64,000 bases of DNA from Brachybacterium fresconis (GCF_017876515.1 NZ_JAGIOC010000001.1:4402001-4466000); one strand, 5' to 3'; shown: positions 37,969 through 47,863, numbered from the stretch's first letter. The notes: generated from the sequence alone by a model not told the origin. Numbers and translations are program-made.

Positions 37969-38111
37969 TCCGTCCCTCGGCATTCTTCGTGCCCGGTCGC
38001 CCTCTGGCGGCCGGGCACGTCTCGTCGTGGGGCCGCGCAGCGGTGCCGCCGCGGGCAGGCCGGGTCGCAGATCATTGGAATTCGCGGCCCGGTGCCGGAC
38101 AATAGGGCCTC

Positions 38112-39404
38112 GTGAACGTTCACTCGACCGGTGCCCCGCCGACTGCTCCTGTCGCCGCCGACGCGCGCTTCGCCCGGCGGGCGATCTCCCTGCTGTTCTT
38201 CCTCAACGGCGCCTCCTTCTGCGCGATCATGCCGCGCTATCCCGAGCTGGTCGAGAGCATCGGGCTGTCCAACACCGCCTTCGGCCTCGCCATCGGCATC
38301 GGCCCGGTCGGCGGACTGCTGGCGGGGCTGGGTGCAGCGCGGCTGATGGGTCGGTTCGGCTCCGCCCGCGTCGCCGTCCTCGCACAGATCGTCGCCTCGA
38401 CCACGCACCTGGCCGTGTACGTCTCCGGGTCCTGGCTGTGGCTCGCGGCGGCGCTCGTGCTGGCCATGGCCGCCGATTCCATCACCGACATCTCGATGAA
38501 CGCGCACGGCATGCGGGTCGAGCGCCGCTACCGCCGTTCGATCATGAACAGCTACCACGGCTGGTGGTCGCTCGGCGCGGTCGCCGGCGGCCTGATCGGA
38601 TCGACGTTCGCGCAGATCGGCGTCCCCCTGTGGGTCCAGGGCGTGATCGGGCTGGTCGTCTTCGGCGTCCTCGCGGCGGGATCGCTGCGCTTCATGCTGC
38701 CCGGGCACGACGCCACCGAGCGCACCCCCGCGACCGCAGGGCCGTCGGCCGGCTCCGGGGCCGAGGTGCCCGCCGAGGTCGCCCCCAGCGGGGTGAGGAT
38801 CGCAGGGATGAGCCTGCGTGCGCTGGGTCTGATCTCGGCGCTGGGCATGGTGCTGGTGTTCGCCGGCTCCACCGAGGACGCCGGCAACACCTGGGGCGCG
38901 CTGTTCATGACCTCCACCTTCGGGGCGACCCCGTTCTTCGCCGGCATGGCCTTCGTCGCCCTCCAGGGTGCCCAGACCATCGGACGCTTCACCGGGGACG
39001 CCGTCGTGGACCGGATCGGAGACCGCGCCACCGCCCGTCTGGGGGCCCTGGTCGGCGCGCTCGGCATGAGCATCGCCATGCTGGTGCCCCACCCGGTCAC
39101 CGCGCTGATCGGCTTCGCCGCCGCTGGCTGGGGCGTGGCCACCCTGTTCCCCTCCGCCTTCCGCGCGGCCGACGACATGCCGGGCGTCCCGCCGGGGGTG
39201 GGGATCACCGTGGTGGGCTGGTTCGCACGCCTGGGATTCTTCGTCACCCCACCGATCGTGGGGGCGCTCGGCGATGCGTTCACCCTGCGCTACGCGCTGT
39301 GGATCGTGCCGCTGTACATGCTGGGCATCCTGGTCTTCTCCGGGGTGCTCGAGACCGGTCGGCGGCGGAGCGCACCGGTGAGCGGGGACGACCGGCCCGC
39401 GTGA
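38112..39404 (+). CDS. Major facilitator superfamily transporter
   Basis: A 430-residue protein with about 12 membrane spans and a longer cytoplasmic loop in the middle (about residues 205-235, rich in Pro, Ala and Glu). The segment GLAIGIGPVGGLLAGLGAARLMGRFGSARV carries the MFS A-like motif. It resembles DHA1/FucP-like exporters or sugar permeases; the substrate is unknown. The GTG at 38112 is the only sensible start; the upstream ribosome site is poor. No regulator is adjacent. Confidence 0.85.
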   Translation: MNVHSTGAPPTAPVAADARFARRAISLLFFLNGASFCAIMPRYPELVESIGLSNTAFGLAIGIGPVGGLLAGLGAARLMGRFGSARVAVLAQIVASTTHLAVYVSGSWLWLAAALVLAMAADSITDISMNAHGMRVERRYRRSIMNSYHGWWSLGAVAGGLIGSTFAQIGVPLWVQGVIGLVVFGVLAAGSLRFMLPGHDATERTPATAGPSAGSGAEVPAEVAPSGVRIAGMSLRALGLISALGMVLVFAGSTEDAGNTWGALFMTSTFGATPFFAGMAFVALQGAQTIGRFTGDAVVDRIGDRATARLGALVGALGMSIAMLVPHPVTALIGFAAAGWGVATLFPSAFRAADDMPGVPPGVGITVVGWFARLGFFVTPPIVGALGDAFTLRYALWIVPLYMLGILVFSGVLETGRRRSAPVSGDDRPA

Positions 39405-39466
39405 GGCATCGGCTCGTCCGCGTCGACGGTCCGGGGCGCGACCGGCGGAGCACGTCGGGCGGCGGG

Positions 39467-40102
39467 TCAGAAGCGGGTGATGTCCCCGGCTCCCTCGCGG
39501 GCGATCTCGAGCTCACCGGTGGAGAGGTCCACGACCGTGGTCGGCTCGATGCCCACCTCCCCGGAATCGATGATCACGTCGACCTGCTCGCCGAGCAGGT
39601 CCTGGACCACCCAGCCCTCCGACGGCGGGTCCTCCTGACCCGGCAGCAGCAGCGTCGAGGAGACGATCGGCTCGCCGAGCGCCTCGACCAGTGCGTGCGC
39701 GACCCGGTGGTCGGGGATGCGCACGCCGACGGTGTGCTTCTTGGGGTGCGCCATCCGCCGCGGCACCTCCTTGGTGGCCGGCAGGATGAAGGTGTACGGA
39801 CCCGGGGTGGCGTTCTTGACCAGGCGGAATGTCGGGTTCGAGACGATCACGAACTGGCCCAGCTGGGCGAAGTCCGCGCACACCAAGGTGAAGTGGTGGT
39901 TCTTGTCGACCTGGCGGATGCGACGGATCCGCTCGAGTCCCTCGGTGGCGCCCAGGGAGCAGCCCAGGGCGTAGCAGGAGTCCGTCGGGTACGCGATCAG
40001 GCCGCCGTCACGGAGCACGGCGACGGCTTGGTCGACGAGACGCGGCTGCGGGTCGACCGGATGGATGTCGAGGTAGCGGGCACGCCGTGAGGATCTGGCC
40101 AT
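39467..40102 (-). CDS. Sua5/YciO/YrdC-family protein (YciO-like)
   Basis: A 211-residue protein of the threonylcarbamoyl-AMP synthase superfamily. AVAVLRDGGLIAYPTDSCYALGC at the start, the KNHHFTLVCADF core and STLLLPG are typical of the YciO branch. TsaC/Sua5 proteins start t6A synthesis on tRNA; YciO paralogues bind RNA or nucleotide but have an unclear role. Convergent with the MFS gene, next to a DUF952 gene on the same strand. Confidence 0.88.
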   Translation of the reverse strand: MARSSRRARYLDIHPVDPQPRLVDQAVAVLRDGGLIAYPTDSCYALGCSLGATEGLERIRRIRQVDKNHHFTLVCADFAQLGQFVIVSNPTFRLVKNATPGPYTFILPATKEVPRRMAHPKKHTVGVRIPDHRVAHALVEALGEPIVSSTLLLPGQEDPPSEGWVVQDLLGEQVDVIIDSGEVGIEPTTVVDLSTGELEIAREGAGDITRF

Positions 40103-40216
40103 GCCCGATGCTACGTCGCCGGATGCGGGGGCGCCACGGGGGTCTCCGCCGCTGCGGTCCCTGTCGCTCGGTGGCCGTCGCTCGGTGGTCGCCGTCGCCG
40201 GGGCGGTCCTCGTCGC

Positions 40217-40582
40217 TCAGGCGACGACGACGAACTCGCGGCCGATCCACTTGGTGCGGCGCAGCCGCAGCACCGCGGTGACCGGGAGCGGTCCCTTGAT
40301 GTGCGGATAGCCGCGCCCCGCGCCGTCGTCATCGGCCTCGATGTCCACCGCGACACCGGCGGCCTCGACGCGGGCGACGTCGATCTCGAGGATCACGAGG
40401 TCCGCCGGCCGTTCGGGGTACACGCGCTTGGCGACCATCGAGACCTGCTCGGGCCAGGAGGCGTGGATGTAGCCGACTTCGGACAGATCGCGGCCCCGGG
40501 TGGCCCGGGTGTAGGAGCCCGTCCGGACGGCCGCCTCCCAGGCGGACAGTTCGGTGATGTGCCAGATCAGAGGCGCAGGCAT
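40217..40582 (-). CDS. DUF952-family protein
   Basis: A 121-residue protein. The family landmarks are IWHITELSAWEAA near the start, GYIHASWPEQVSMVAKRVY in the middle and YPHIKGPLPVTAV near the end, where a His in each segment suggests a small catalytic or ligand pocket. Biochemical function of DUF952 is unknown. The ATG at 40582 begins at the conserved block. It is divergent from a small acetyltransferase gene with only 24 bases between starts. Confidence 0.88.
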   Translation of the reverse strand: MPAPLIWHITELSAWEAAVRTGSYTRATRGRDLSEVGYIHASWPEQVSMVAKRVYPERPADLVILEIDVARVEAAGVAVDIEADDDGAGRGYPHIKGPLPVTAVLRLRRTKWIGREFVVVA

Positions 40583-40606
40583 GACCGGCAGTGTACCGTG
40601 ACCGGC

Positions 40607-40954
40607 ATGGATGAGACCTCCGCCGGGCCGGGCGCGGTGCGCCTGGTCCACGATGACGACCGCGACCGCTACGAAGCCCTCGAGGACACCGAGACGGTCG
40701 GTGTCCTCTACTACGGCGACGAGGCGCCGGAGTCCGGGACCGGCACCGTGCGCGACCTCCGCTCGACCGTGGTGGCGCCGGAGCGCTCCGGCCGCGGCAT
40801 CGGCTCCGCCCTGGTGCGCTTCGCCCTGGACGACGCCCGCGGGCGCGGCTACCGGGTCCGCGCCACCTGCTGGTTCGCCCGCGGCATCCTCTCCGGTCCC
40901 GAGTACGCCGACCTGCGCGAGGAATCCGCCGACGACGAAGGGGGCCGGGCCTGA
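40607..40954 (+). CDS. Small GNAT-like acetyltransferase (YjdJ type)
   Basis: A 115-residue protein of the compact COG2388/YjdJ GNAT branch: VHDDDRDRYEAL, then LRSTVVAPERSGRGIGSALVRFALDDARGRGYRV carrying the acetyl-CoA RGxGxA-like loop. Substrate unknown. It begins a plus-strand chain with four-base overlaps: its stop overlaps the phosphatase start as ATGA-type coupling. Confidence 0.85.
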   Translation: MDETSAGPGAVRLVHDDDRDRYEALEDTETVGVLYYGDEAPESGTGTVRDLRSTVVAPERSGRGIGSALVRFALDDARGRGYRVRATCWFARGILSGPEYADLREESADDEGGRA

Positions 40955-41460
40955 TGACGTACCGCATCCTGACCGTGTGCACCGGCAACATCTGCCGCTC
41001 CCCGATGGCCGAGTACGCGCTGCGCGACGCCCTGGAGCAGGCCGGGCTCGGCGAGCAGGTCGAGGTGGCCTCCGTCGGGACCACGCGCGAGGAGGTCGGC
41101 AACCCGATCGACCCCCGGGCCGGAGCGCTGCTGCGCTCCCACGGCCTCGACCCCTCCGCACACCGCGCCCGCCAGATGAGCTCTCGCGACCTCGGCGACG
41201 CCGATCTCGTCCTGGCCCTGGACCACGACCACGTCCGCCCCCTGCACCGCGCCGGCGGGCGGGAGATCATCGACCGCCTCCACATGGTGCGCGACTTCGC
41301 CCCCGGTCCGGTCGAGGACACCGGTATCCGTGACCCCTGGTGGGGCGACGAGAGCAACTTCGAGCTCGCCTGGGAGCAGATCACCGAGGCCGCGCCCGGG
41401 ATCGTCGGGCACGTCCGCACCGCCCTTCAGCGCGCGGGACGATCCGGGGGACGTCCGTGA
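40954..41460 (+). CDS. Low-molecular-weight protein tyrosine phosphatase
   Basis: A 168-residue LMW-PTP. The P-loop CTGNICRS (C9 to R15) matches CX5RS and the general-acid Asp lies in GIRDPWWGDE. Such enzymes dephosphorylate tyrosines, often on polysaccharide-export kinases, or arsenate in relatives. No tyrosine kinase is nearby. It is translationally coupled on both sides, to the GNAT gene and to the amidase. Confidence 0.92.
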   Translation: MTYRILTVCTGNICRSPMAEYALRDALEQAGLGEQVEVASVGTTREEVGNPIDPRAGALLRSHGLDPSAHRARQMSSRDLGDADLVLALDHDHVRPLHRAGGREIIDRLHMVRDFAPGPVEDTGIRDPWWGDESNFELAWEQITEAAPGIVGHVRTALQRAGRSGGRP

Positions 41461-42917
41461 CCGGGCCGACGATCCCCGGGGCCCGCGGTGCGCTGGAGAC
41501 CGCCGCCGCGCTGCGCAGCGGCGAGCTCGACGCCCTCGAGCTCGCCGAGCAGACCCTGGAGGCCGCCCGCACCGCCGGCGGAGAGGTCGGAGCCTTCGCC
41601 CACCTCCTGCCCGACCTCTCCGTCCGGCAGGCCCGCCACGCCGCCGAGACCCTCGCCGCGGGCCGCCGCGCCGGGGAGCTCGAGGAGCTCGCCGCCCGCC
41701 ACCCCCTGCTGGGCGTGCCGCTGCCGATCAAGGACCTCACCCAGATCGCCGGGCAGCCCTTCGAGGCCGGATCCCTCGCCCTGCGGGGAAACATCGCCGA
41801 GGTCACCGACGGAGTGGCCCAGCGGATCCTCGACGCCGGCACCGTGACGATCGGCAAGACCACCACCCCCGAGTTCGGCATGCCCTGCTACACCGAACCG
41901 GCGACCGGGTCCCCGGCCCGCACCCCCTGGGACCTGCGTCGCACCGCCGGCGGGTCCAGCGGAGGCGCCGGTGCGGCGGTCGCCCGCGGCATCGTGCCGA
42001 TCGCGCACGGCTCCGACGGGGGAGGGTCCGTGCGGATCCCCGCCGCCTGCTGCGGAGTGCTCGGCCTGAAGCCCTCCCGCGGACTCATCTCGCCGGGCCC
42101 GTACTCCACCGAGGGGATGGGGCTGGGCACCGACGGAGTCCTCGCGCGCAGCGTGCGCGATGTCGCGGCAGGCCTCGACCTGCTCGCCGGCGGGCGACCC
42201 GGGGACTTCATGCCCCTGCCGCGCCGCACCGCCAGCTACCTCGATGCCGTCGAGGAGCCGCCGGGCCCGCTGCGGATCGCCGTGCTCGACGAGCCGCTCG
42301 CGGCCGAGACCGCCGTGCACCCTGCCGCGCTGCGCGGACTGGATCGCGCCGTGGGGACGCTGCGCGGCCTCGGCCACCGCATCAGCCGGATCCCCGCGCC
42401 GTTCACCGCCGAGGACTGGACGGCCTTCATGCCGCTGTGGACCGTCGGGGCCGCCACCATCGCGCTGAGCGAGTCGCAGGAGACCCAGCTGCTCGAGCTC
42501 ACCCGGTGGCTGCGCGAGCGCGGCCGCACCTACAGCGGCGTCGACCTCGCCGCCGCCCTGGCCGGGGTCCAGACCCTGGCCCGCCGGACCGCGGAGGCCT
42601 TCGCCGACTACGACGTGGTGCTCACCCCGGCCCTGTCCGGCCCGCCGGCTCTCCCCGAGGACCTGCAGCTGAGCGAGGGCGCGGCCGACTTCGACGCCCA
42701 GCGGGCGTTCACCCCCTGGACCAGCAGCTGGAACATGACCGGCGATGCCGCGCTGGCGGTGCCGATCCACCGCGAGGAGGTCGACGGGACCGAGCTGCCC
42801 TTCGGCGTGCAGCTGGGCGCGACCCGCCGCGGAGCCGAGACGCTGCTGCTGCAGCTGGCCGCCCAGCTGGAGGCGCACGACCCGTGGCCGCTGGTGCGCG
42901 CGCCCGGGGCCGCATGA
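41457..42917 (+). CDS. Amidase-signature-family amidase
   Basis: A 486-residue amidase. The Ser-Ser-Lys triad is visible: K92 in PLPIKDLTQI, the cis-Ser in RRTAGGSSGGAGAAVA (about 167-168) and the nucleophile near S191 in SDGGGSVRIPA. It hydrolyses an amide; GatA of the tRNA amidotransferase is an alternative family member, but GatB and GatC are absent here. The GTG at 41457 overlaps the phosphatase stop; the frame continues upstream inside the phosphatase gene without family sequence. Confidence 0.9.
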   Translation: MTGPTIPGARGALETAAALRSGELDALELAEQTLEAARTAGGEVGAFAHLLPDLSVRQARHAAETLAAGRRAGELEELAARHPLLGVPLPIKDLTQIAGQPFEAGSLALRGNIAEVTDGVAQRILDAGTVTIGKTTTPEFGMPCYTEPATGSPARTPWDLRRTAGGSSGGAGAAVARGIVPIAHGSDGGGSVRIPAACCGVLGLKPSRGLISPGPYSTEGMGLGTDGVLARSVRDVAAGLDLLAGGRPGDFMPLPRRTASYLDAVEEPPGPLRIAVLDEPLAAETAVHPAALRGLDRAVGTLRGLGHRISRIPAPFTAEDWTAFMPLWTVGAATIALSESQETQLLELTRWLRERGRTYSGVDLAAALAGVQTLARRTAEAFADYDVVLTPALSGPPALPEDLQLSEGAADFDAQRAFTPWTSSWNMTGDAALAVPIHREEVDGTELPFGVQLGATRRGAETLLLQLAAQLEAHDPWPLVRAPGAA

Positions 42918-43300
42918 CCGAGGCGCAGTCCGTCCGTCTCGACATGTGGCTGTGGAGCGCACGGCTGATGCCCACCCGCTCCGCGGCCACCACGGCCTGC
43001 CGCGCAGGCCACGTGCGGCGCAACGGGGCCCCGACCAAGGCCGCTCAGCGGGTCGTCGTCGGCGATGAGCTGCGCCTGCGCTCGCCCGGCCGCGAACGGA
43101 TCTACGTGATCACCCGGATCCTCACCACCCGCGTCGGGTACCCGATCGCGCGCGCGGCGTACGAGGACCACAGCCCCGAGCCGCCGCCGCAGCTGGCCGC
43201 CGCCCCGCCCCGCCGCGAGCCCGGCACCGGCAGACCCACCAAGCGCGAACGTCGGGCCCTGGACCGCCTGCGGGGCCGGGACGAGGATCAGCGGCGCTGA
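42914..43300 (+). CDS. S4-domain RNA-binding heat-shock protein (HslR/RqcP-like)
   Basis: A 128-residue protein with an N-terminal S4 domain (VRLDMWLWSARLMPTRSAAT to GDELRLRS, about 7-60) and a basic Pro/Arg-rich C-terminus. HslR (Hsp15) binds 50S subunits carrying stalled peptidyl-tRNA and RqcP acts with RqcH in quality control. The ATG overlaps the amidase stop as ATGA, ending the chain of four coupled genes. Confidence 0.88.
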   Translation: MTEAQSVRLDMWLWSARLMPTRSAATTACRAGHVRRNGAPTKAAQRVVVGDELRLRSPGRERIYVITRILTTRVGYPIARAAYEDHSPEPPPQLAAAPPRREPGTGRPTKRERRALDRLRGRDEDQRR

Positions 43301-43367
43301 GGTGCCCTGGCGCCCTGGTGCCCTGGTGTGCCGGTGCGGACGAGGGCGCGCCGGCCGCATAGCGAAG

Positions 43368-43402
43368 GGTCGGCCCCGGGGATCGAGATCCCGGAGCCGA
43401 CC
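43368..43402. terminator. Hairpin between convergent S4 gene and prsW
   Basis: GGTCGGC and GCCGACC enclose CCGGG/CCCGG, giving a stem of about 13 pairs with two mismatches. It fits a bidirectional terminator for the two convergent genes. Just upstream (43304-43332) there are three short GCCCTGGTG-like repeats. Confidence 0.55.
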
Positions 43403-43423
43403 TGCACGGCCGACGCACCTGCG

Positions 43424-44824
43424 TCAGGCGGTGTGGGAGAGCAGCTCCTGCCGGTTGCTGGTCAGCCGTCCCAGCAGGTGCGTCTCCGTGGCGACGACCT
43501 TCGGGTTCGCGCCGTCGGCCAGCAGTCGTTGGCGGATGGAGGCGAGGTCCGCGCTCTCGCGGATGAACCTCTTCATCACGGGCTTCGCGCCGAGCTGATC
43601 GGCCCAGCGCTTGCCCTCGCGCCGGCCCTTCCAGGTCGCGAGCATGTCGACCTCCTCATGGGTGAGCCAGCCCTGGTTGGCGTAATCGCCCAGGCGCACC
43701 CGGGTCAGACGCGACTCGTCCCAGATCAGTGCGACGATCACCCCCATCCACAGCAGCGACAGGCCCGCTTCGAGGATGTACATCACCACCAGGAACAGCC
43801 CGCTGCCTCCGCCGAGGGTGGCACCGAGGTTCCACAGCGCATGCAGCAGCATGCCGGGGATCAGCGCCGGGATGAACACGAGGAAGCCCATCGCCGTGCC
43901 CCACTTGCGGGCCACGAAGCCGACGATGATGCCGGTCGCCGAGACGTAGATGGTGTGACCGAAGATGTTCAGCACGCCGCGCATGCCGAACGAGAGCAGC
44001 ACACCCCAGCCGCCGGCGAGCTCGAGCCCGCGGGTGTAGTAGATGATGTTCTCGGTGAAGGCGAATCCGCCGCCGATCAGGGCGCCGTAGATCAACCCGT
44101 CCAACGGCCCGTTGAAGTACCGCCGGGCCAGCACCATCAGCAGCAGCAGGCCGAGGCCCTTGGTGGTCTCCTCGACCAGCGGCGCGCTGATCACCGGGCC
44201 GACGAAGGCGACTGCCGCCTCGCTCTGGGTGATCCACCAGGTGAGGTTGGAGTTGAAGGTGTTGATCCAGAAGCTGATGAACGCGGAGATCGCCGCCCCC
44301 CAGAACACGGCGATGATCAGCAGCGGGAAGGGCTGCGGGTCCCAACGATCCGCCAGGAACATCACCAGGGCGATCACCAGCAGGGAGATCAGGGCGATGA
44401 ACGCCGTGACCGGCCACCAGATGGGGTTCGCGCTGGACCCGGAGACGAACCGCAGGAAGAAGAAGCCCAGCACCAGCAGCAGGGCGATGCCCAGGACCAC
44501 GGCCGCGATCCAGACCAGGATGCTCACCGTCGGCAGCCGGGTGCCGTGCTGGGCGACCTCCTGGACCCGCCGCATCTGGGTGGACCAGGCCGACTGCGGC
44601 TGCGCCTGCGCCGGCCGCTGGATCTGCGCCGGGGCGTGGCGCGCCGCGGTGAGACCCGAGGTGGGCCGCACCGAGGTGTCGTAGGCCCGTGGATTGCCGT
44701 AGTCGACGTAGCGGGGCTGGGACTGGAAGGACGGAGAGCCCTCGGCGGAGGTCGGTGCACCGGGGCGCGGCCGGCCGTTGGGCATGAACTGCCCGCCCGG
44801 CGGCTGGTACGGGGGCTGGGACAT
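43424..44824 (-). CDS. PrsW-family intramembrane metalloprotease
   Basis: A 466-residue membrane protein. A Pro/Gln-rich cytoplasmic N-terminus (about 1-95) precedes eight or so membrane spans. PrsW metal motifs are present: the EE in SAPLVEETTKGLG, FAFTEN with the next Glu, and downstream His residues (GHTIYVS, LLHALWNLG). PrsW cleaves anti-sigma factors in Bacillus subtilis; the target here is unknown. The C-terminal soluble part (about 370-466) is longer than in minimal PrsW. Divergent from clpB. Confidence 0.88.
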   Translation of the reverse strand: MSQPPYQPPGGQFMPNGRPRPGAPTSAEGSPSFQSQPRYVDYGNPRAYDTSVRPTSGLTAARHAPAQIQRPAQAQPQSAWSTQMRRVQEVAQHGTRLPTVSILVWIAAVVLGIALLLVLGFFFLRFVSGSSANPIWWPVTAFIALISLLVIALVMFLADRWDPQPFPLLIIAVFWGAAISAFISFWINTFNSNLTWWITQSEAAVAFVGPVISAPLVEETTKGLGLLLLMVLARRYFNGPLDGLIYGALIGGGFAFTENIIYYTRGLELAGGWGVLLSFGMRGVLNIFGHTIYVSATGIIVGFVARKWGTAMGFLVFIPALIPGMLLHALWNLGATLGGGSGLFLVVMYILEAGLSLLWMGVIVALIWDESRLTRVRLGDYANQGWLTHEEVDMLATWKGRREGKRWADQLGAKPVMKRFIRESADLASIRQRLLADGANPKVVATETHLLGRLTSNRQELLSHTA

Positions 44825-45000
44825 GGAGGCCTCTGTTCGGAGACGGGGACGGGAGGAGACCCCAGCGCGCGCCTCCGTCTGTCTTCCCCCATACGGGACG
44901 GCTCCGGGTTCCCTGCGATGCTACAGGGGCCGGCCCTCGTCGACGCCGGGGACGGACCGGATCGCGCGCCGGATATGGACGACCGTCGGCCGCGATCAGG

Positions 45001-45021
45001 ATTGAGCGGAATAGACTCAAC
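45001..45021. promoter_or_regulatory. HAIR operator (HspR binding site) upstream of clpB
   Basis: ATTGAGC-N7-ACTCAAC keeps 6 of 7 paired positions of HAIR (TTGAGc/ACTCAA arms, 7-base spacer). It lies 54 bases before the clpB start. clpB is a known HspR target in Streptomyces and Mycobacterium, so the site and the hspR gene in the same window support each other. Confidence 0.85.
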
Positions 45022-45074
45022 CCAGGGGTCGTTATCGTCAGTGACACCTCGTCCGGACCCAGAGAAGGAGCATC

Positions 45075-47804
45075 GTGGAGTTCCAGTTCACCACCCGCTC
45101 GCAGGAAGCCGTGACCGCAGCTGCGGAGAAGGCCGTCCAGCTCGGGAACCCCCAGATCAGCTCCCTGCACCTGCTGTGGGTGCTGGCGACGCAGGCCGAC
45201 GGGATCGGCCGCGCCGTGCTCGCCGAGGTCGGCGCGGACCCCCGGGGCCTCGCCACCCGCGCTGAGCAGGCGGTCCACGCCCTCCCGCAGGTCAGCGGGT
45301 CGGGGTCGAACTCGGCCCCCACCTTCGTCGGCACCGGCTTCGACGCGCTGGAGGCGGCACGGCGCGAGGCCGACTCCCAGCACCGCACCTACCTGTCCAC
45401 CGAGCACCTGATGATCGGCATCGCACTCGGGAAGGATGAGGCCGCGCGCCTGCTGGCCGACGTCGGGGCGACGCCGGCCTCCCTCCGCGATGCCGTGGCC
45501 CGACTGACTCCAGGAGATGAGCGCATGACCCAGATGGATTCCCAGAACCCCGAAGGCACGTTCCAGAGCCTCGAGAAGTTCGGCGTCGACCTCACCGAGC
45601 AGGCCCAGGAGGGTCGGCTGGACCCGGTGATCGGCCGCGACGCCGAGATCCGCCGCGTGGTGCAGGTGCTCAGCCGCCGCACCAAGAACAACCCCGTGCT
45701 GATCGGCGAGCCCGGCGTGGGCAAGACCGCCGTCGTCGAGGGCCTCGCCCAGCGCATCGTCACCGGGGACGTCCCCGACTCGCTGCGCGGCAAGCGTCTG
45801 ATCGCGCTGGATCTGCCCTCGATGGTCGCGGGCTCGAAGTACCGCGGCGAGTTCGAGGAGCGCATGAAGGCGGTGCTCGACGAGATCCGCACCAGCAACG
45901 GGCAGATCATCACCTTCATCGACGAACTCCATACGGTGGTCGGCGCCGGCGGTACCGGAGACGGCTCGATGGACGCCGGCAACATGCTCAAGCCCATGCT
46001 CGCCCGCGGCGAGCTGCGGATGGTCGGTGCCACCACGCTGGACGAGTATCGCGAGAACATCGAGAAGGACCCGGCGCTGGAGCGGCGCTTCCAGCAGGTG
46101 CTGGTCGGCGAACCCAGCGTCGAGGATTCCATCACGATCCTGCGCGGCCTGAAGGACAAGTACGAGGCCCACCACAAGGTCTCCATCACCGATGCCGCCC
46201 TGGTGGCCGCCGCGACGCTCTCGGACCGCTACATCTCGGGCCGTCAGCTGCCGGACAAGGCCATCGACCTCGTCGACGAGGCCGCATCCCGTCAGCGCAT
46301 GGAGCTGGACTCCTCGCCCGAGCAGCTGGACATCCTGCGCCGTCAGGTGGACCGGCTGAAGATGGAGGAGCTCGCGCTGACCGGCAGCGAGGACGCCGGC
46401 AGCATCGCCCAGCTCGAGTCCGTCCGCTCCCAGCTCGCCGATCGCACCGAGCAGATGACGACCCTGTCGGCCCGCTGGGAGCGCGAGAAGGCCGGGCTGA
46501 ACCTCGTCGGCGACCTCAAGGCCCAGCTCGAGAAGCTGCGTATGCAGGCCGACCGCGCCCAGCGCGAGGGCGACCTGACGGCGGCATCCAAGATCCTCTA
46601 CGGCGACATCCCTGAGCTGAAGATGCAGCTGGTGGACGCCGAGGAGAAGGAGGCCGCCGGCGGCCTCGAGGGTGATCGGCCGCTGGTCTCCGACCATGTC
46701 GGGGCCGACGACATCGCCGACGTCGTGGGAAGCTGGACCGGCATCCCCGCCGGCCGCCTGCTGCAGGGCGAGAGCGAGAAGCTGCTCGAGATGGAGGACC
46801 TCATCGGCCACCGGCTGATCGGCCAGCAGCGCGCGGTCGCCGAGGTCTCCGATGCCGTGCGCCGCTCCCGCGCCGGCATCGCCGACCCGAACCGCCCCAC
46901 CGGGTCCTTCCTGTTCCTGGGGCCGACGGGCGTGGGCAAGACCGAGCTCGCCAAGGCGCTGGCCGACTTCCTCTTCGACGACGAGCGCTCCATGATCCGC
47001 CTCGACATGTCCGAGTACGGGGAGAAGCACACGGTCTCGAGGCTGGTCGGGGCACCCCCGGGGTACGTCGGGTACGACGAGGGCGGCCAGCTCACCGAGG
47101 CCGTGCGGCGTCGCCCCTACTCGGTGGTGCTGCTCGACGAGATCGAGAAGGCCCACCCCGATGTGTTCGACGTGCTGCTGCAGGTGCTCGACGACGGTCG
47201 GCTCACCGACGGTCAGGGCCGCACCGTGGACTTCCGCAATTCGATCCTGATCCTCACCTCGAACCTCGGCGCGCACGTGCTGCAGGATGCGACCCTCGGG
47301 CAGTCCGAGAAGCATGAGCGGGTGATGCAGGTGGTGCGGGCGTCGTTCAAGCCCGAGTTCCTCAACCGGCTGGACGACGTGGTGATGTTCGATGCGCTCT
47401 CGCGCGAGCAGCTCGCACGGATCGTCACCCTGCAGGTCGCCGAGGTCGCGAAGCGCCTCGAGGATCGGCGCATCCGCCTGGAGGTCGAGGAGTCGGCCAC
47501 CCGATGGCTCGCCGCAGAGGGCTTCGACCCGCTGTACGGGGCGCGTCCGCTGAAGCGTCTGGTGCAGAAGGAGATCGGCGACGGGCTGGCGCGGCTGATC
47601 CTGAAGGGCGAGGTCCACGACGGCCAGACGGTCGAGGTCCGCGCCGATGGGACCGAGCCCCATCTGGTGCTCGTGGTCGGCGACGGCGAGGACGCGCCGG
47701 CGCCGGGCGACGGGGAACCGGCGGCAGGAGACGATGCGTCCACGGCGGACGAGCCGACGGCGGGCAGGCCGGCGCCGGGCGTGGGGGAGGACCGCACGTC
47801 CTGA
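45075..47804 (+). CDS. clpB: Disaggregase ClpB (Hsp100)
   Basis: A 909-residue AAA+ disaggregase. The Clp N-domain covers about 1-145, the first ATPase has Walker A GEPGVGKT at 211-218, a coiled-coil middle domain follows (about 395-520; shorter sequence but with the usual helical pattern), and the second ATPase has GPTGVGKT. A variable Gly/Glu/Asp/Ala-rich tail (about 870-909) ends it. It extracts proteins from aggregates with DnaK. The GTG at 45075 follows AGAAGGAG. HspR control is indicated by the HAIR site upstream. An internal ATG at codon 151 has its own ribosome site and could give an N-domain-less form. Confidence 0.97.
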   Translation: MEFQFTTRSQEAVTAAAEKAVQLGNPQISSLHLLWVLATQADGIGRAVLAEVGADPRGLATRAEQAVHALPQVSGSGSNSAPTFVGTGFDALEAARREADSQHRTYLSTEHLMIGIALGKDEAARLLADVGATPASLRDAVARLTPGDERMTQMDSQNPEGTFQSLEKFGVDLTEQAQEGRLDPVIGRDAEIRRVVQVLSRRTKNNPVLIGEPGVGKTAVVEGLAQRIVTGDVPDSLRGKRLIALDLPSMVAGSKYRGEFEERMKAVLDEIRTSNGQIITFIDELHTVVGAGGTGDGSMDAGNMLKPMLARGELRMVGATTLDEYRENIEKDPALERRFQQVLVGEPSVEDSITILRGLKDKYEAHHKVSITDAALVAAATLSDRYISGRQLPDKAIDLVDEAASRQRMELDSSPEQLDILRRQVDRLKMEELALTGSEDAGSIAQLESVRSQLADRTEQMTTLSARWEREKAGLNLVGDLKAQLEKLRMQADRAQREGDLTAASKILYGDIPELKMQLVDAEEKEAAGGLEGDRPLVSDHVGADDIADVVGSWTGIPAGRLLQGESEKLLEMEDLIGHRLIGQQRAVAEVSDAVRRSRAGIADPNRPTGSFLFLGPTGVGKTELAKALADFLFDDERSMIRLDMSEYGEKHTVSRLVGAPPGYVGYDEGGQLTEAVRRRPYSVVLLDEIEKAHPDVFDVLLQVLDDGRLTDGQGRTVDFRNSILILTSNLGAHVLQDATLGQSEKHERVMQVVRASFKPEFLNRLDDVVMFDALSREQLARIVTLQVAEVAKRLEDRRIRLEVEESATRWLAAEGFDPLYGARPLKRLVQKEIGDGLARLILKGEVHDGQTVEVRADGTEPHLVLVVGDGEDAPAPGDGEPAAGDDASTADEPTAGRPAPGVGEDRTS
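45512..45527 (+). promoter_or_regulatory. Internal ribosome binding site and start codon in clpB
   Basis: AGGAG (45512-45516) stands 8 bases before the in-frame ATG of codon 151, exactly in the linker between the N-domain and the first ATPase. E. coli makes a short ClpB from an internal start at a corresponding place. The short protein would be 759 residues. Confidence 0.6.
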
Positions 47805-47863
47805 CCGATGGTCCCGGGGGAGCCGGCCCGCGCCGTCGACTCCGCTCCGTCGGCCCGCACCGC

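Noticed and set aside
41457-42917. Amidase as GatA of the tRNA-dependent amidotransferase
   Set aside because: GatB and GatC are not in the neighbourhood and the gene is coupled to a phosphatase and an S4 protein, so a general amidase is the safer call.
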